A program made the position numbers and the translations under genes. The notes beneath the pieces were generated by a model, which saw only the letters and a list, made by a program, of their open reading frames with translations, was not told where the DNA came from and ran no database searches. Below are positions 35,112 to 44,184 of a stretch of DNA of 64,000 nucleotides, piece after piece. This DNA comes from DATBGO01 sp036558005 (GTDB taxonomy: Bacteria; Actinomycetota; Actinomycetes; Streptosporangiales; Streptosporangiaceae), in the NCBI GenBank assembly GCA_036558005.1, contig DATBGO010000144.1, forward strand, positions 26,900 to 90,899, written 5' to 3'. Each line of letters begins with the position of its first letter. Positions within the stretch are counted from its first letter, which is position 1.

Positions 35112-36698
35112 ATGCCCGGCCCGCAGCCCGACAGCCAGCCCGATAGCGCCGCCGCCGCGGCCAGGGCCGCCCGCGCCAGCCTGGGCTGGCTCGCGGCGGC
35201 GGACCCGGCGGACCTGACCACCATCGAGCAGGCCGACTGCCTGCGGGCGTTAGAACAAGCCGAGTCGATGCTGACCGCGGCCCGGGCCAGGATCCTCGCC
35301 GCGTTCCGGGCCCGGGATGGGTACCACGACGACGGGCACCGCTCCGCCAGGACCTGGCTGGCCTGGCAGACCCGGGTCACCCCCGGCGCCGCCGCTGGCG
35401 CCGTGGCCTGGACCCGCCGCCTGGCTGACCACCCGGCCCTGACCGAGGCCCTCGCCAGCGGAGAGCTGTCCGCCTCCTGGGCCCGCCAGCTCACCGCCTG
35501 GACCGATCAGCTTCCCGTGGCCGCCCGGCCCGCCGCGGACCAGATCCTCGTCACCGCCGCCCGTTCCGGCGTCGACCTGGCCGGCCTTGGTGAACTCGCC
35601 GCCGAGATCCGCGCCCGCACCGCCACCCCAGACAGCGACGCCGGCGACTTCATCGACCGGCGGCTGCACCTGGACCGCACCTACGACGGCGCCGGGCGTC
35701 TCACCGGCGACCTCACCCCGGCGTGCGCCGCCGCCCTCGACGCCGTGCTGGAGGCGCTCGGCGGCCGGGCTGGCCCGGAGGATCTCCGCACCCTGGGCCA
35801 GCGCCACCACGACGCCCTGGAAGAGGCCTGCCGGCGCCTCACCGCGTCGGACTGCCTCCCGGCCCGGGCCGGCCAGCCGACCCGCATCCTGCTCCACATG
35901 ACCCTCAGCCAGCTCCGCCGGCAAGCCGGGGCCAGCACGCCCGCCACGCCGCCCGGCCCCGCCACCACGTCCGGCGGCCCGCACATTCCCGCCGGCGGGC
36001 CGGACTGGATCCCCTGCCCAGGGCCAGCCGCGCCGCCTGGTGCTGACTGCGACGCCACGATCGTCCCGGTCGTCACCGCCCGGCCCGATCTGCGTCTGCT
36101 AGCTCGCCTCGCCGAGGAGCTAGTCAATCGCCCGGCCAGCTCAGCGCCGCACCACCAGCGGACCGGCCACGTCCGGCACCCCGCACCTGGCCAGCCTGCC
36201 CGCCAGGATCAGCCGGCCGGGCCGGAGCCGGCGGAGCGAAGACAGGACACCGGACGGGAGCAGCGGGCCATGGAGCAGCTGCTGACCGCCCGCGCCGCGG
36301 ACCTGCTCTCCGGACCCCGGGGCCTGGCCTCCTGGCTCCGCACCACCCACCTCACCGGGCCTGCCGCGAGCATCAGCCTGCCGCTCGACATCGGGACCGC
36401 CACCGACACCATTGCGGCCCATCTGCGCCGGGCGGTCATCACCCGCGATCAGCACTGTCGCTTCCCCGGGTGCACCCAGCCGCCGGCCGCCAGCCAGATT
36501 CACCACCTCGTCCCCCGCGCTCACGACGGTCCCACCGCTCTCACCAACCTCATCTTGCTCTGCCCTTTCCACCACCTCACCGCGATCCACCGCTGGGGCT
36601 GGACTCTCACCCTCAGCCCGGACGGCACCACCACCGCGACCAGTCCCGACCAGACCCGGACCCTGTACTCTCACGGCCCGCCCGCCACCGCGGCCTGA
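35112..36698 (+). CDS. DUF222/HNH endonuclease domain protein (13E12-like)
   Basis: The 528-residue protein has the N-terminal helical DUF222 region (about 10-230, with TTIEQADCLRALEQAESML and ARTWLAWQTRV) and a C-terminal HNH nuclease motif: DQHCRFPGCTQPP, SQIHHLVPRAHDG, LTNLILLCPFHHLTAIH. Between them is a Pro/Gly/Ala-rich stretch (about 275-385). Such genes are present in many copies in actinomycete genomes and, in M. tuberculosis, host the REP13E12 family that phages use for insertion. GAGGAGG lies 8 nt before the ATG. Biological role is unsettled. It converges on the next gene with a shared hairpin. Confidence 0.9.
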   Translation: MPGPQPDSQPDSAAAAARAARASLGWLAAADPADLTTIEQADCLRALEQAESMLTAARARILAAFRARDGYHDDGHRSARTWLAWQTRVTPGAAAGAVAWTRRLADHPALTEALASGELSASWARQLTAWTDQLPVAARPAADQILVTAARSGVDLAGLGELAAEIRARTATPDSDAGDFIDRRLHLDRTYDGAGRLTGDLTPACAAALDAVLEALGGRAGPEDLRTLGQRHHDALEEACRRLTASDCLPARAGQPTRILLHMTLSQLRRQAGASTPATPPGPATTSGGPHIPAGGPDWIPCPGPAAPPGADCDATIVPVVTARPDLRLLARLAEELVNRPASSAPHHQRTGHVRHPAPGQPARQDQPAGPEPAERRQDTGREQRAMEQLLTARAADLLSGPRGLASWLRTTHLTGPAASISLPLDIGTATDTIAAHLRRAVITRDQHCRFPGCTQPPAASQIHHLVPRAHDGPTALTNLILLCPFHHLTAIHRWGWTLTLSPDGTTTATSPDQTRTLYSHGPPATAA

Positions 36699-36719
36699 GC
36701 GCGGGCGGTCAGGCCGCGG
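36688..36719. terminator. Bidirectional hairpin embedding both stop codons
   Basis: Perfect 11-bp arms (36688-36698 and 36709-36719) with a 10-nt loop. The left arm ends with the DUF222 TGA; the right arm begins with the complement of the stop of the convergent gene. Confidence 0.65.
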
Positions 36720-37449
36720 CGAGTTGGTTGTTCAGCCAGGTGAGGCCCAGCTCGCTGGCGGCCGCGCGGGCCGCGCGGAGCAGCGTGTCACGCTCCGTGC
36801 CTGGCGGCAGCACGCTGGCGAGCGCGGCCTGCGCGGCGGCGGCCGGCGGCCGCGCACCCAGGGCCGAGCGCAGGTACAGCGAACGGCGCAGCAGCATCTC
36901 CCCGCCCGGCTGGCCGCTGTCGATGAGGTGACCGGCCTGGTGGCGGACAACGTAGGACTCAAGCAGCAGATCCTCGCGGCCGCGGCACAGGGCCAGCGCT
37001 TCGTCATAGCAGTGCCTGGCGGTGGCATCGTCAGCGTGCACGTTGTCGGCGACCACTCCCTGAAAGAACGTGGCCCAGCCGCGCAGCTCTTCACTCCGCG
37101 CGGCTTCCCGCAGGCCCGCACGGATCGTCTGCTCGTCGTCAGGACGCGGGCCGAGGTCGAAGAGGATGCGGGCGTAGGCCAGCTGGGCTGTCAGGTACCC
37201 GCGCAGGGCCAGGTCTTCGAGCCCGGCGGCCGCCCGGCCGGCGGGTGCGGGGTCATCCAGCCGCCAGAAGTGCCGGTCGAACAGGATCCGGGCCCGCAGT
37301 CCGGCGGTATCCCCGTCCTGGCCGTCCAGCAGCGCCAGCGCGCCGTCCCACTCGCCGTCCAGGCTTAGCCGGCTGGCGAGCCTGGTCACCGGGCGGGAAT
37401 GGGCAGCGGCCTGAGCAGAGTCGGCCATGTAGGGGTCGTTTGATAGCAT
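36709..37449 (-). CDS. Hypothetical helical-repeat protein
   Basis: A 246-residue, Ala-rich, predicted all-helical protein with TPR-like spacing (LSLDGEWDGALALLDGQ, RHCYDEALALCRGREDLLLES). I recognise no named family. Several Met codons occur at the start; ATG 37449 is chosen because a TTGACC-17 bp-TAGTGT promoter would place the first transcribed base right at this codon. It is divergent from a CGNR-type zinc-finger gene, and the two starts are only 36 bp apart, so the pair is probably co-controlled. Confidence 0.7.
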   Translation of the reverse strand: MLSNDPYMADSAQAAAHSRPVTRLASRLSLDGEWDGALALLDGQDGDTAGLRARILFDRHFWRLDDPAPAGRAAAGLEDLALRGYLTAQLAYARILFDLGPRPDDEQTIRAGLREAARSEELRGWATFFQGVVADNVHADDATARHCYDEALALCRGREDLLLESYVVRHQAGHLIDSGQPGGEMLLRRSLYLRSALGARPPAAAAQAALASVLPPGTERDTLLRAARAAASELGLTWLNNQLAAA

Positions 37450-37456
37450 GCCGCTT

Positions 37457-37485
37457 ACACTAAGCCTCGCCATGTAGGCGGTCAA
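37457..37485 (-). promoter_or_regulatory. Promoter, leaderless helical-repeat gene
   Basis: TTGACC (37480-37485), 17-bp spacer, TAGTGT (37457-37462), read on the minus strand, then 7 nt to the ATG at 37449. The -10 overlaps a small palindrome CTTA-CAC-TAAG (37454-37464). Confidence 0.7.
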
Positions 37486-37995
37486 ATGAGTTATGTCGAT
37501 TACCTCGGGAACATCACCCTGCTCGCGGTCGAGGTGGCGAACACCGGGAATGCCGGAGACCAGGGCACTATCGCCCACGCGATGCTGGCCGAGCACCAGG
37601 TCGCCCGGCCAGCCGCCGCCGAGCTGGAACCCCTTCGCCGGCTCCTGCGAGAGGCGCTGGGGCAGATCGTGGCCGGGGACCACCGGGCCGAGGGCGTCAG
37701 CACGCTGCTCAACCACTACCCGCCTGATATGCACCTGTCTGACCACGACGGGCTCCTGCACCTTCACTTCGCCCGCGACGGGCTCCCCCCGGTGCGGTGG
37801 ATCGGGCAGATGACAGCGGCAGCCCTCGCGCACATCGCCACCGGGGACCCGGCGGTCACGCTCGGCCGGTGCGCCGCCGCCGGCTGCGACCGCTTCTTCG
37901 TTGACCAGTCACGCAACCGGACCCGCAGGTTCTGCGGCGGCGCCTGCGCCAGCCGCACGAGCGTCGCCGCGTTCCGCGCCCGCGGCAGGGCCTGA
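37486..37995 (+). CDS. CGNR-type zinc-finger protein (DUF1470-like)
   Basis: A 169-residue protein with an N-terminal helical domain beginning SYVDYLGNITLLAVEVANT and a C-terminal zinc finger RCAAAGCDRFFVDQSRNRTRRFC followed by GGACASR (split here). The Cys spacing fits the CGNR family, a putative DNA-binding group, but the name-giving CGNR is CASR. It may regulate the divergent gene. The start overlaps the -35 of that gene, so the two promoters interfere. Confidence 0.82.
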   Translation: MSYVDYLGNITLLAVEVANTGNAGDQGTIAHAMLAEHQVARPAAAELEPLRRLLREALGQIVAGDHRAEGVSTLLNHYPPDMHLSDHDGLLHLHFARDGLPPVRWIGQMTAAALAHIATGDPAVTLGRCAAAGCDRFFVDQSRNRTRRFCGGACASRTSVAAFRARGRA

Positions 37996-38030
37996 CGCCC
38001 TCGCGGCCAGCTGGCCGGCCGAACGACCCG

Positions 38031-40778
38031 CTAGCCGACCGAGGAGTAGGCCACGACGCCGCGGCGCAGGGCGTCGATGGCGTCCCGGGCGGTGGCGGCG
38101 ACCGGGGCCGGGCTGGCGGCCGCGGCGATCTGGTCGAGCAGGTCGATCAGCTGCTTCACCGCGCGGACGAAGTCGCCGGGGGTCAGGTCCGGTGACAACA
38201 GCCGTTCCAGCCGCTGGCCGCTGGCCCAGGCGTGCGCCGCCCAGCCGAACCGCAGGTCCGGCTCGCGCAGGAACGACAGCTTGTGCTGCTTCTCGGCCTC
38301 GTCCAGCTCCTGCCAGACCCGTTCCATCTCGGCCAGCACGCCGCGGCAGCGGCCCGGCGGCAGCCGGGCCGGCGGGGCATCGTCGGCCTTGCGCTTCTCG
38401 AACGTCAGCGCTGACACGCAGGCGGCCAGCTCGGCGGGGTCCAGCTCGTCCCACAGGCCCCGGCGCAGCGACTCGGCGGTCAGCAGGTCAAGCTCGGTGT
38501 AGAGCCCGGCCAGCCGCCTGCCCTGCGCGGTGACCTTGCCGCCGTCCAGGTAACCCAGCTCGTCCAGCAGCGCGCACACCCGGTCGAAGGTCCGGGCGAT
38601 GACGTGCGAGCGGCCGGCGATGCGCTGTTCGAGTTCCTCCGCATCGCGTTCCAGCCGCCATTGCCTTCCCGCCGCGCGGGCGTGCTGCTCCCGGTCCGGG
38701 CAGCGGTGGCAGGGATGCTCGCGCAGTTCCCTGCGCAGCCGGGTGATGTCGGCGTTGTCCGGCGCCCTGGCGGCCCGCGGCGGCCTGCCCAGGTCCCGGC
38801 CGGCCAGCTTGTTGCGCATGGTGGCGGCCAGGTCCTTCTTGAGCTTGGCCGAGCGGGTGCTGAACGCGCCGGGGACCTGGATCCGGTCGACCGGGCTGAC
38901 CGGCCCGGCGAAATCAGTGACCGACAGCCGCTTGACCTGGTGGTTGTGGGTGAGCACCACCGGCTGCGGCCGTGCCCCGGCCAGGCTCACCTCCAGCACC
39001 ACCGCCATCCCGGGGCGGCGCCCGCCGGTGACCCTGATGATGTCGCCGCGCTTCAGCTGCTCCAGCGACCGGTCCAGCTCCTTCCGCCGGGCCTGGGACC
39101 GCGTCTTGGACTGGCCGGCCTCCAGCTCGGTCAGCTCGCGGCGCAGCGCCGCGTACCCGGCGGCGTCGCCGAGCTCGCACTGCGGTGACAGGCTGGCGAT
39201 CTCGGCCCGGAGCTTGCGCGCCCGCCGGGCCGCCCCGACGACCGCGCGGTCGGCCTGGAACTGCGCGAACGAGGACTCCAGCAGCGCGGCGGCGCGGTCC
39301 CGGCCGGCCCAGCCGACCAGGTTGACGGCCATGTTGTAGGACGGGCGGAAGCTGGAGGACAGCGGGTAGGTCCGGGTGCCGGCCAGCCCGGCCACCGCGC
39401 CGGGGTCGGTGCCCGGCAGCCACAGCACCACCGCGTGCCCCTCGACGTCGATCCCGCGCCGCCCGGCCCGGCCGGTCAGCTGGGTGTACTCCCCCGGGGT
39501 CAGCGCGGCGTGCTGCTCCCCGTTCCACTTGTCCAGCCGCTCGATGAGCACGGTCCTGGCCGGCATGTTGATGCCCAGCGCGAGCGTCTCGGTCGCGAAC
39601 ACGGCCCGGACCAGCCCGGCCGCGAACAGTTCCTCGACGACCTCCTTGAACGTCGGCAGCAGCCCGGCGTGGTGCGCGGCGATGCCGCGCCGCAGCCCGG
39701 CCAGCCAGTCCGCGTACCCCAGCACCCCCAGGTCCTCGGCGGGGATGTCCGCCACCCGGCGCTCGGCCAGCTCGGTGATCTGGGCTGCTTCCTCTGGCGT
39801 GGTCAGCCGCAGCCCGGCGGCCAGGCACTGCAGCACCGCCGCGTCACACCCGGCCCGGCTGAAGATGAACGTGATCGCGGGCAGCAGCCCGGCGGTGTCC
39901 AGCCGCTCGATCATCTGCGGCCTGCTGCTGACCCGGAACTGGTGCGGCCGGCGGCCGCCCCGGGCCGGGCGGCGCCCGCGGCCCTGGCCGCGGCCGGGAC
40001 CGCGGCGCTGGGCCCAGTCGTCGCGCTGCGCGATCCTGATCAGCTCCGGGTTCACCACCGGGCGGCCGGCCCCGTTGCCGGACCGGGTGAACAGGTCGTA
40101 GAGCCGGGAGCCGACGAGCATGTGCTGCCACAGCGGCACCGGGCGCTGATCGTCGACGATCACGGTGGTGCCGCCGCGGACCTGGGACAGCCAGTCGCCG
40201 AATTCCTCGGCGTTGCTGACGGTGGCCGACAGCGCGACCAGCCGGACCGACTCGGGCAGGTGGATGATCACTTCTTCCCACACCGCGCCGCGGAACCGGT
40301 CAGCGAGGTAGTGCACCTCGTCCAGGACCACGTAGCCGAGGCCGGCCAGCGTCGGCGAGCCGGCGTAGAGCATGTTCCTGAGCACCTCGGTGGTCATCAC
40401 CACCACCGGCGCCTCGCCGTTGACGCTGTTGTCCCCGGTGAGCAGGCCGACCTTGGCGGCGGAGTAGCGCCGGACCAGGTCGGAGTACTTCTGGTTGGAA
40501 AGCGCCTTGATCGGCGTGGTGTAGAAGCATTTGCGGCCTTCGGCCAGGGCCAGGTGCACGGCGAACTCGCCGACGACGGTCTTGCCCGATCCGGTCGGGG
40601 CGGCCAGCAGCACGCCGTGGCCGGCGTCCAGGGCACGGCAGGACCGCAGCTGGAAGTCGTCGAAGGTGAAGTCGTACAGCTGCTGGAAGGCGGTGAGTGC
40701 CGGTCCGTCCTGGGCGATTCGCCTGGTTGCCGCCGCGTAGCGTTCCGCGGGACTGGCCGGGCCAGCCGGGGTGCTCAT
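38031..40778 (-). CDS. helY: Ski2-like DExH helicase HelY
   Basis: A 915-residue helicase. Walker A is AAPTGSGKT (about 57-65), the DExH box is VVLDEVHYLADRF, motif III is LSATVSN, and motifs V/VI are in TETLALGINMPARTV and QLTGRAGRRGID. The C-terminal about 400 residues match the Ski2/Mtr4/HelY helical region with DSHCT-like end (ELDPAELAACVSALTFE). It probably unwinds RNA in turnover or processing. It is immediately downstream of tatC on the same strand, as in mycobacteria, but a TAGGCT box 7 nt before its ATG suggests its own leaderless mRNA. Confidence 0.95.
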   Translation of the reverse strand: MSTPAGPASPAERYAAATRRIAQDGPALTAFQQLYDFTFDDFQLRSCRALDAGHGVLLAAPTGSGKTVVGEFAVHLALAEGRKCFYTTPIKALSNQKYSDLVRRYSAAKVGLLTGDNSVNGEAPVVVMTTEVLRNMLYAGSPTLAGLGYVVLDEVHYLADRFRGAVWEEVIIHLPESVRLVALSATVSNAEEFGDWLSQVRGGTTVIVDDQRPVPLWQHMLVGSRLYDLFTRSGNGAGRPVVNPELIRIAQRDDWAQRRGPGRGQGRGRRPARGGRRPHQFRVSSRPQMIERLDTAGLLPAITFIFSRAGCDAAVLQCLAAGLRLTTPEEAAQITELAERRVADIPAEDLGVLGYADWLAGLRRGIAAHHAGLLPTFKEVVEELFAAGLVRAVFATETLALGINMPARTVLIERLDKWNGEQHAALTPGEYTQLTGRAGRRGIDVEGHAVVLWLPGTDPGAVAGLAGTRTYPLSSSFRPSYNMAVNLVGWAGRDRAAALLESSFAQFQADRAVVGAARRARKLRAEIASLSPQCELGDAAGYAALRRELTELEAGQSKTRSQARRKELDRSLEQLKRGDIIRVTGGRRPGMAVVLEVSLAGARPQPVVLTHNHQVKRLSVTDFAGPVSPVDRIQVPGAFSTRSAKLKKDLAATMRNKLAGRDLGRPPRAARAPDNADITRLRRELREHPCHRCPDREQHARAAGRQWRLERDAEELEQRIAGRSHVIARTFDRVCALLDELGYLDGGKVTAQGRRLAGLYTELDLLTAESLRRGLWDELDPAELAACVSALTFEKRKADDAPPARLPPGRCRGVLAEMERVWQELDEAEKQHKLSFLREPDLRFGWAAHAWASGQRLERLLSPDLTPGDFVRAVKQLIDLLDQIAAAASPAPVAATARDAIDALRRGVVAYSSVG

Positions 40779-40785
40779 GCGATCA

Positions 40786-40791
40786 AGCCTA
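40786..40791 (-). promoter_or_regulatory. -10 box, leaderless helY
   Basis: TAGGCT lies 7 nt upstream of the helY ATG at 40778; the same box and spacing precede dop. Confidence 0.5.
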
Positions 40792-40828
40792 GGCGCAGCC
40801 CGCCGCTGGCCGTGCAGGTGCCGCCGTG

Positions 40829-41746
40829 CTAGCCCTGGCCGCCCGGCCGGCCCGCGTCGACGCCGTCGCGCGAATCCTCGTCCAGGTCGAGGGGCATCAG
40901 CTCATCCGGCGAGATGCCGGGGTAGGGCGAATCCCTGTTGGCCCGCCGCCGGTCGTTCATCCACGCGAGCAGCTCGGCGATCTCGACCAGGGCCACGCAC
41001 GGCACCGCGAGCAGCAGCATGCTGATCGGGTCCGGGCTCGGCGTGAACACCGCGGCGAACAGGAAGACCACGAAGATGATCATCCTGCGCCACTTCCTGA
41101 ACAGCCGGTGCGGCATCACCCCGGCCATGTTGAGCAGCGTCAGCACCAGCGGCAGCTCGAACGCGAGCCCGAAGATCAGCAGCATCGCGATCGCGTAGCC
41201 GAGATAGGTGTTGATCGTGATGATCGGGACCACGTTGTTCGGGACCATCTCGATCAGGAACCGCAGCCCCTTGGTCATCGCGAAGTAGGCGATCGCGCCG
41301 CCGAGCGCGAACAGCGGGATGGACGAGCCCGCGAACAGGTACGCCCAGCGGCGCTCGCGGTGGTACAGGCCGGGCGCGATGAACGCCCACAGCTGGTACA
41401 TCCACACCGGCGAGGACACGATCACGCCGGTGATCAGGGAGATCTTCAGCCGCAGGAACAGCGAGTCGAACAGGCCGGTCACGTACAGCGAGCAGTTCTG
41501 CCCGTGGGTCAGCTCGCTGTGCAGGTGCAGCCGGCAGTACGGCGCCTCGATGAAATGCCACACGTGCGGGTAGACGATCCAGCCGAGCACCGCCCCGACA
41601 GCGACCGCGAGCAGCATCTTGAAGACCCGGTTGCGCAGCTCGCGGACATGGTCGAGCAGGGGCATCCGGGCTTCCGGATTAGCGGCCCGCGCCTGCCCCG
41701 GGATCCGCCGCCGGCGCTTGTCGGCGGGCCCGTCCGGATTGGCCAT
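40829..41746 (-). CDS. tatC: Twin-arginine translocase subunit TatC
   Basis: A 305-residue membrane protein with six TM segments and the conserved N-terminal MPLLDHVRELRNRVFK, FIAPGLYHRERRWAYLF and SMLLLAVPCVALVEIAELLAW. TatC recognises RR signal peptides and recruits TatA. It carries a charged N-terminal extension of about 27 residues and an acidic C-terminal tail. It starts 12 bp after the tatA stop. Confidence 0.96.
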   Translation of the reverse strand: MANPDGPADKRRRRIPGQARAANPEARMPLLDHVRELRNRVFKMLLAVAVGAVLGWIVYPHVWHFIEAPYCRLHLHSELTHGQNCSLYVTGLFDSLFLRLKISLITGVIVSSPVWMYQLWAFIAPGLYHRERRWAYLFAGSSIPLFALGGAIAYFAMTKGLRFLIEMVPNNVVPIITINTYLGYAIAMLLIFGLAFELPLVLTLLNMAGVMPHRLFRKWRRMIIFVVFLFAAVFTPSPDPISMLLLAVPCVALVEIAELLAWMNDRRRANRDSPYPGISPDELMPLDLDEDSRDGVDAGRPGGQG

Positions 41747-41758
41747 GACGGGACGACG

Positions 41759-42097
41759 CTAGGACGTCTGCTGGTTCTGCGGCGCCTCGGGAGCCGGGGC
41801 ACCGCCTGTCCCGGCCGACTGCTGCTGGAGTTCCCTCAGCTGGCGCTGCAGGTCCTGCAGCTGCTGCTGGGTGGCGTCCTGGCCAGGGGCGGGCTGCGGC
41901 GGGTTCGCGGTGAGCGCGGCCGGAGGCAGGTTGACCGGGGTGTCCTGCTTGTCCTCTTCGAGTCCCTTGACTGACTTCTTGAAGATGTGCATGGACTGGC
42001 CGAGAGCCTTGGCGGCACCGGGCAGCCGCGTCGAACCGAACAGCAGAAGAACCACAATCAGCAAGATGATGATGTGTGGTGCGCTGGGATCGAACAT
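41759..42097 (-). CDS. tatA: Twin-arginine translocase subunit TatA
   Basis: The 112-residue protein has one N-terminal TM helix (HIIILLIVVLLLFGSTRLP), the hinge FGSTRLPGAAKALG, an amphipathic helix and a long polar Gln/Pro-rich tail with a short coiled-coil (QQQLQDLQRQLRELQQQ). It forms the Tat pore. The ATG at 42097 has GAGGA 6 nt upstream; a TTG at 42109 is in frame but unnecessary. It lies between pafC and tatC. Confidence 0.95.
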   Translation of the reverse strand: MFDPSAPHIIILLIVVLLLFGSTRLPGAAKALGQSMHIFKKSVKGLEEDKQDTPVNLPPAALTANPPQPAPGQDATQQQLQDLQRQLRELQQQSAGTGGAPAPEAPQNQQTS

Positions 42098-42186
42098 GTC
42101 ATTCCTCAATTCAGCGGAGTGCCCGTGCGCTGAGTCCTGCGGATGAGTCTACACGCGCACCTGGCAAATCGCCCGGAGCAGCCAGG

Positions 42187-43194
42187 TCAGCCGTAGAGCG
42201 CCAGCGCCACCTCGGCGTCCTCGCGGACCGCGGCGGCCAGCTCCGGCGGCGAGATCACCCGGCCGTCCCCGCCCAGCCGCAGCGCCAGCCGCCGCACCCA
42301 CCGGGCGTCGGGGGTGAGCAGGCTCACCCGAAGCCGGCCCTCGTCCAGCTCGGTGACCGACTGGCAGGGGTAGTACTCGGCCACCCAGCGGCCGGCCGGG
42401 GACACCTCGAGCACCACCTCGGTGTCGCCGGGCGAGGGCCGGAACAGCCCCTCGTCCACGTTGCGCGGCTGGGCCTCCCCCGGCACCTCGGCCGGCTGGT
42501 CCAGCACGGTCAGCGCCAGCACCCGGTCCAGCCGGAACAGCCGGACCGCCTCGGCCCGGCGGCACCAGCCCTCCAGGTAGGTCCGGCCGTCCACCATCAG
42601 CAGCCGCATCGGGTCCACGTCCCGCTCGGTGGCCTCGTCCCGGCCCGGGACGTAGTAGGACAGGTGCAGCCGCCTGCCCCGGTCCACCCCGTCCCGCAGC
42701 TGGTCCAGCATGCTGCCCGCGGCGGGCCCGTCCACCTGCACCGCGACCTGGGCGCTGACCGCCCCGGCGGCCCCGGCTGCGGCCTCCAGCTTGGCGATCG
42801 TCCGGCTGAGCGCCGAGCGGTCCTCCAGCGCGGGCACCTCGGCCAGCATCCGCAGCGCGATCAGCAGCGCGCTGGCCTCGTCCACCCCGAGCCGCAGCGG
42901 CCGGTCGATCGACTCGGCCTGGCTGACCATGATCTCGCCGCCCTCGTAGGACAGGTCGATCGGGCAGTACGGGTCCGGCGAGCGCAGCTCGACGCACCAC
43001 AGCATGTTCAGGTCGTCGACCAGCTGGCGCTCGGTGACCCCGAACGCCGCGGCCGTCTCGGCCAGCCCGACCACGTTCCTGCTGACCACGTACGGCACCA
43101 GCGCCAGCAGCCGCTGCAGCCGGTCGGCCGCGGTCGCTGGCCGGCCCGGCTGGCCGTCGGCCATCGCGGGGCCGGCCGGCGCTGTGGTGGTCAT
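42187..43194 (-). CDS. pafC: WYL-domain regulator PafC
   Basis: A 335-residue HTH-WYL protein. The N-terminal winged helix is RLLALVPYVVSRNVVGLAETAAAFGVTERQLVDDL (quoted in part: AAAFGVTERQL); the WYL domain (about 170-240) contains RLHLSYYVPGRDEATERDVDP and TYLEGWCRRAEAVRLFRLDR, and a WCX domain ends the protein. PafB and PafC act together as the mycobacterial DNA-damage activator that is independent of LexA. The ATG overlaps the pafB stop as ATGA. A 7-bp inverted pair (42159-42165/42181-42187) lies at its 3' end. Confidence 0.94.
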   Translation of the reverse strand: MTTTAPAGPAMADGQPGRPATAADRLQRLLALVPYVVSRNVVGLAETAAAFGVTERQLVDDLNMLWCVELRSPDPYCPIDLSYEGGEIMVSQAESIDRPLRLGVDEASALLIALRMLAEVPALEDRSALSRTIAKLEAAAGAAGAVSAQVAVQVDGPAAGSMLDQLRDGVDRGRRLHLSYYVPGRDEATERDVDPMRLLMVDGRTYLEGWCRRAEAVRLFRLDRVLALTVLDQPAEVPGEAQPRNVDEGLFRPSPGDTEVVLEVSPAGRWVAEYYPCQSVTELDEGRLRVSLLTPDARWVRRLALRLGGDGRVISPPELAAAVREDAEVALALYG

Positions 43195-44147
43195 GCCAGC
43201 ACCCCCTTCAGCCGCCCGATGACGGCGTCGCGCAGGTCGGCGGGCTCGATCGCGACCACGTCCGGGCCGCAGGAGGCGATCTGGTCGCTGAACCAGCCGA
43301 TGTCGGCGAACGTCAGGCTGACCAGGTCCCAGCCCGGGTGCTCGTGGTCGGGCTGCTGGCTGGCGGCCTGCTGCCGGAGCCAGAACCCGGCCCCGTCGCG
43401 GACCCGCAGCACCGCCTCCCTGCGCTCGTCGGGCTGGCTGTCCCAGTCCCTGACCGTCTCCCTGACCTCGGTCCCCTCCGGCACGGTGACCGAGCCGGGC
43501 GGCCCGCAGAACCGGACCGGGCCCTCGATCCGGCTGAGCCGGAACACCCGGGCCTGGCCGCGGTCGGTGTCGTTGCCCGCCACGTACCAGCGGCCGTGCC
43601 GGTTGACCACGCCCCAGGGCTCCAGGTGCCGCTCCTGCGCCGCGCTGCGGCCCGCGGCCCGGTAGGCGAAGCTGACCGGCCTGGCGTCCCTGACCGCCTG
43701 CCACAGCGGCGCGAAGGCCGGCTCGCCGGTCTGCAGCCTCGGCTCGATCCCCGGCTGCGTGGTCTCCTGCGCGTCGATGCCGGCCGCCCGCAGCTTCAGC
43801 AGTCCGCCGGCAGCCGCGCCAGCCAGCTCGGCCCGGTGCCAGACCCGGGCGGCCAGCCCGAGGATCGCCGCCTCGTCCGGCTCGAGCCTGATCTCGGGCA
43901 GGCCGTAGGCCTGCCGCGGTATCCGGTAGCCCGGCTCGTCGTCCAGCGCGGAGTTCGCCCCGGTTTCCAGCGGGATGCCCAGCTCCCTGAGCTCGTCCTT
44001 GTCCCGCTCGAACATGCGCTTGAACGCCTCGAACGACTCCGGGTACCCGGGCACCGCCTCCCTGATCTGGGCCGCGGTCAGGTACCGGCGCGCCGACAGC
44101 AGGCACACCACGAGGCTGAGCAGCCGTTCGGTCTTCCGCCTGGACAT
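43191..44147 (-). CDS. pafB: WYL-domain regulator PafB
   Basis: A 318-residue HTH-WYL protein. The HTH is SARRYLTAAQIREAV with FKRMFERDKDELRELGIPLE; the WYL domain has VSFAYRAAGRSAAQERHLEPWGVV and GRWYVAGNDTDRGQARVFRLSRI (cut). It partners PafC in damage-responsive transcription. I prefer the ATG at 44147 because AAAGGG then has normal spacing; the ATG two codons upstream abuts the site. It is divergent from the DUF3866 gene with fewer than 40 bp between starts. Confidence 0.94.
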   Translation of the reverse strand: MSRRKTERLLSLVVCLLSARRYLTAAQIREAVPGYPESFEAFKRMFERDKDELRELGIPLETGANSALDDEPGYRIPRQAYGLPEIRLEPDEAAILGLAARVWHRAELAGAAAGGLLKLRAAGIDAQETTQPGIEPRLQTGEPAFAPLWQAVRDARPVSFAYRAAGRSAAQERHLEPWGVVNRHGRWYVAGNDTDRGQARVFRLSRIEGPVRFCGPPGSVTVPEGTEVRETVRDWDSQPDERREAVLRVRDGAGFWLRQQAASQQPDHEHPGWDLVSLTFADIGWFSDQIASCGPDVVAIEPADLRDAVIGRLKGVLA

Positions 44148-44172
44148 CGCCATCCCTTTCCCGGTCCGACGC

Positions 44173-44178
44173 TACCCT
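44173..44178 (+). promoter_or_regulatory. -10 box, leaderless DUF3866 gene
   Basis: TACCCT lies 6 nt upstream of the GTG at 44185, within the very short gap to pafB. Confidence 0.45.
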
Positions 44179-44184
44179 GCCGGA

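Noticed and set aside
35112..36698. Homing endonuclease or mobile element
   Set aside because: The HNH motif is there, but no inverted or direct repeats, intron boundaries or transposase were seen around it.
36709..37833. 374-residue version of the helical-repeat protein
   Set aside because: The extra N-terminus is antisense to the zinc-finger gene, and a good leaderless promoter points to 37449.
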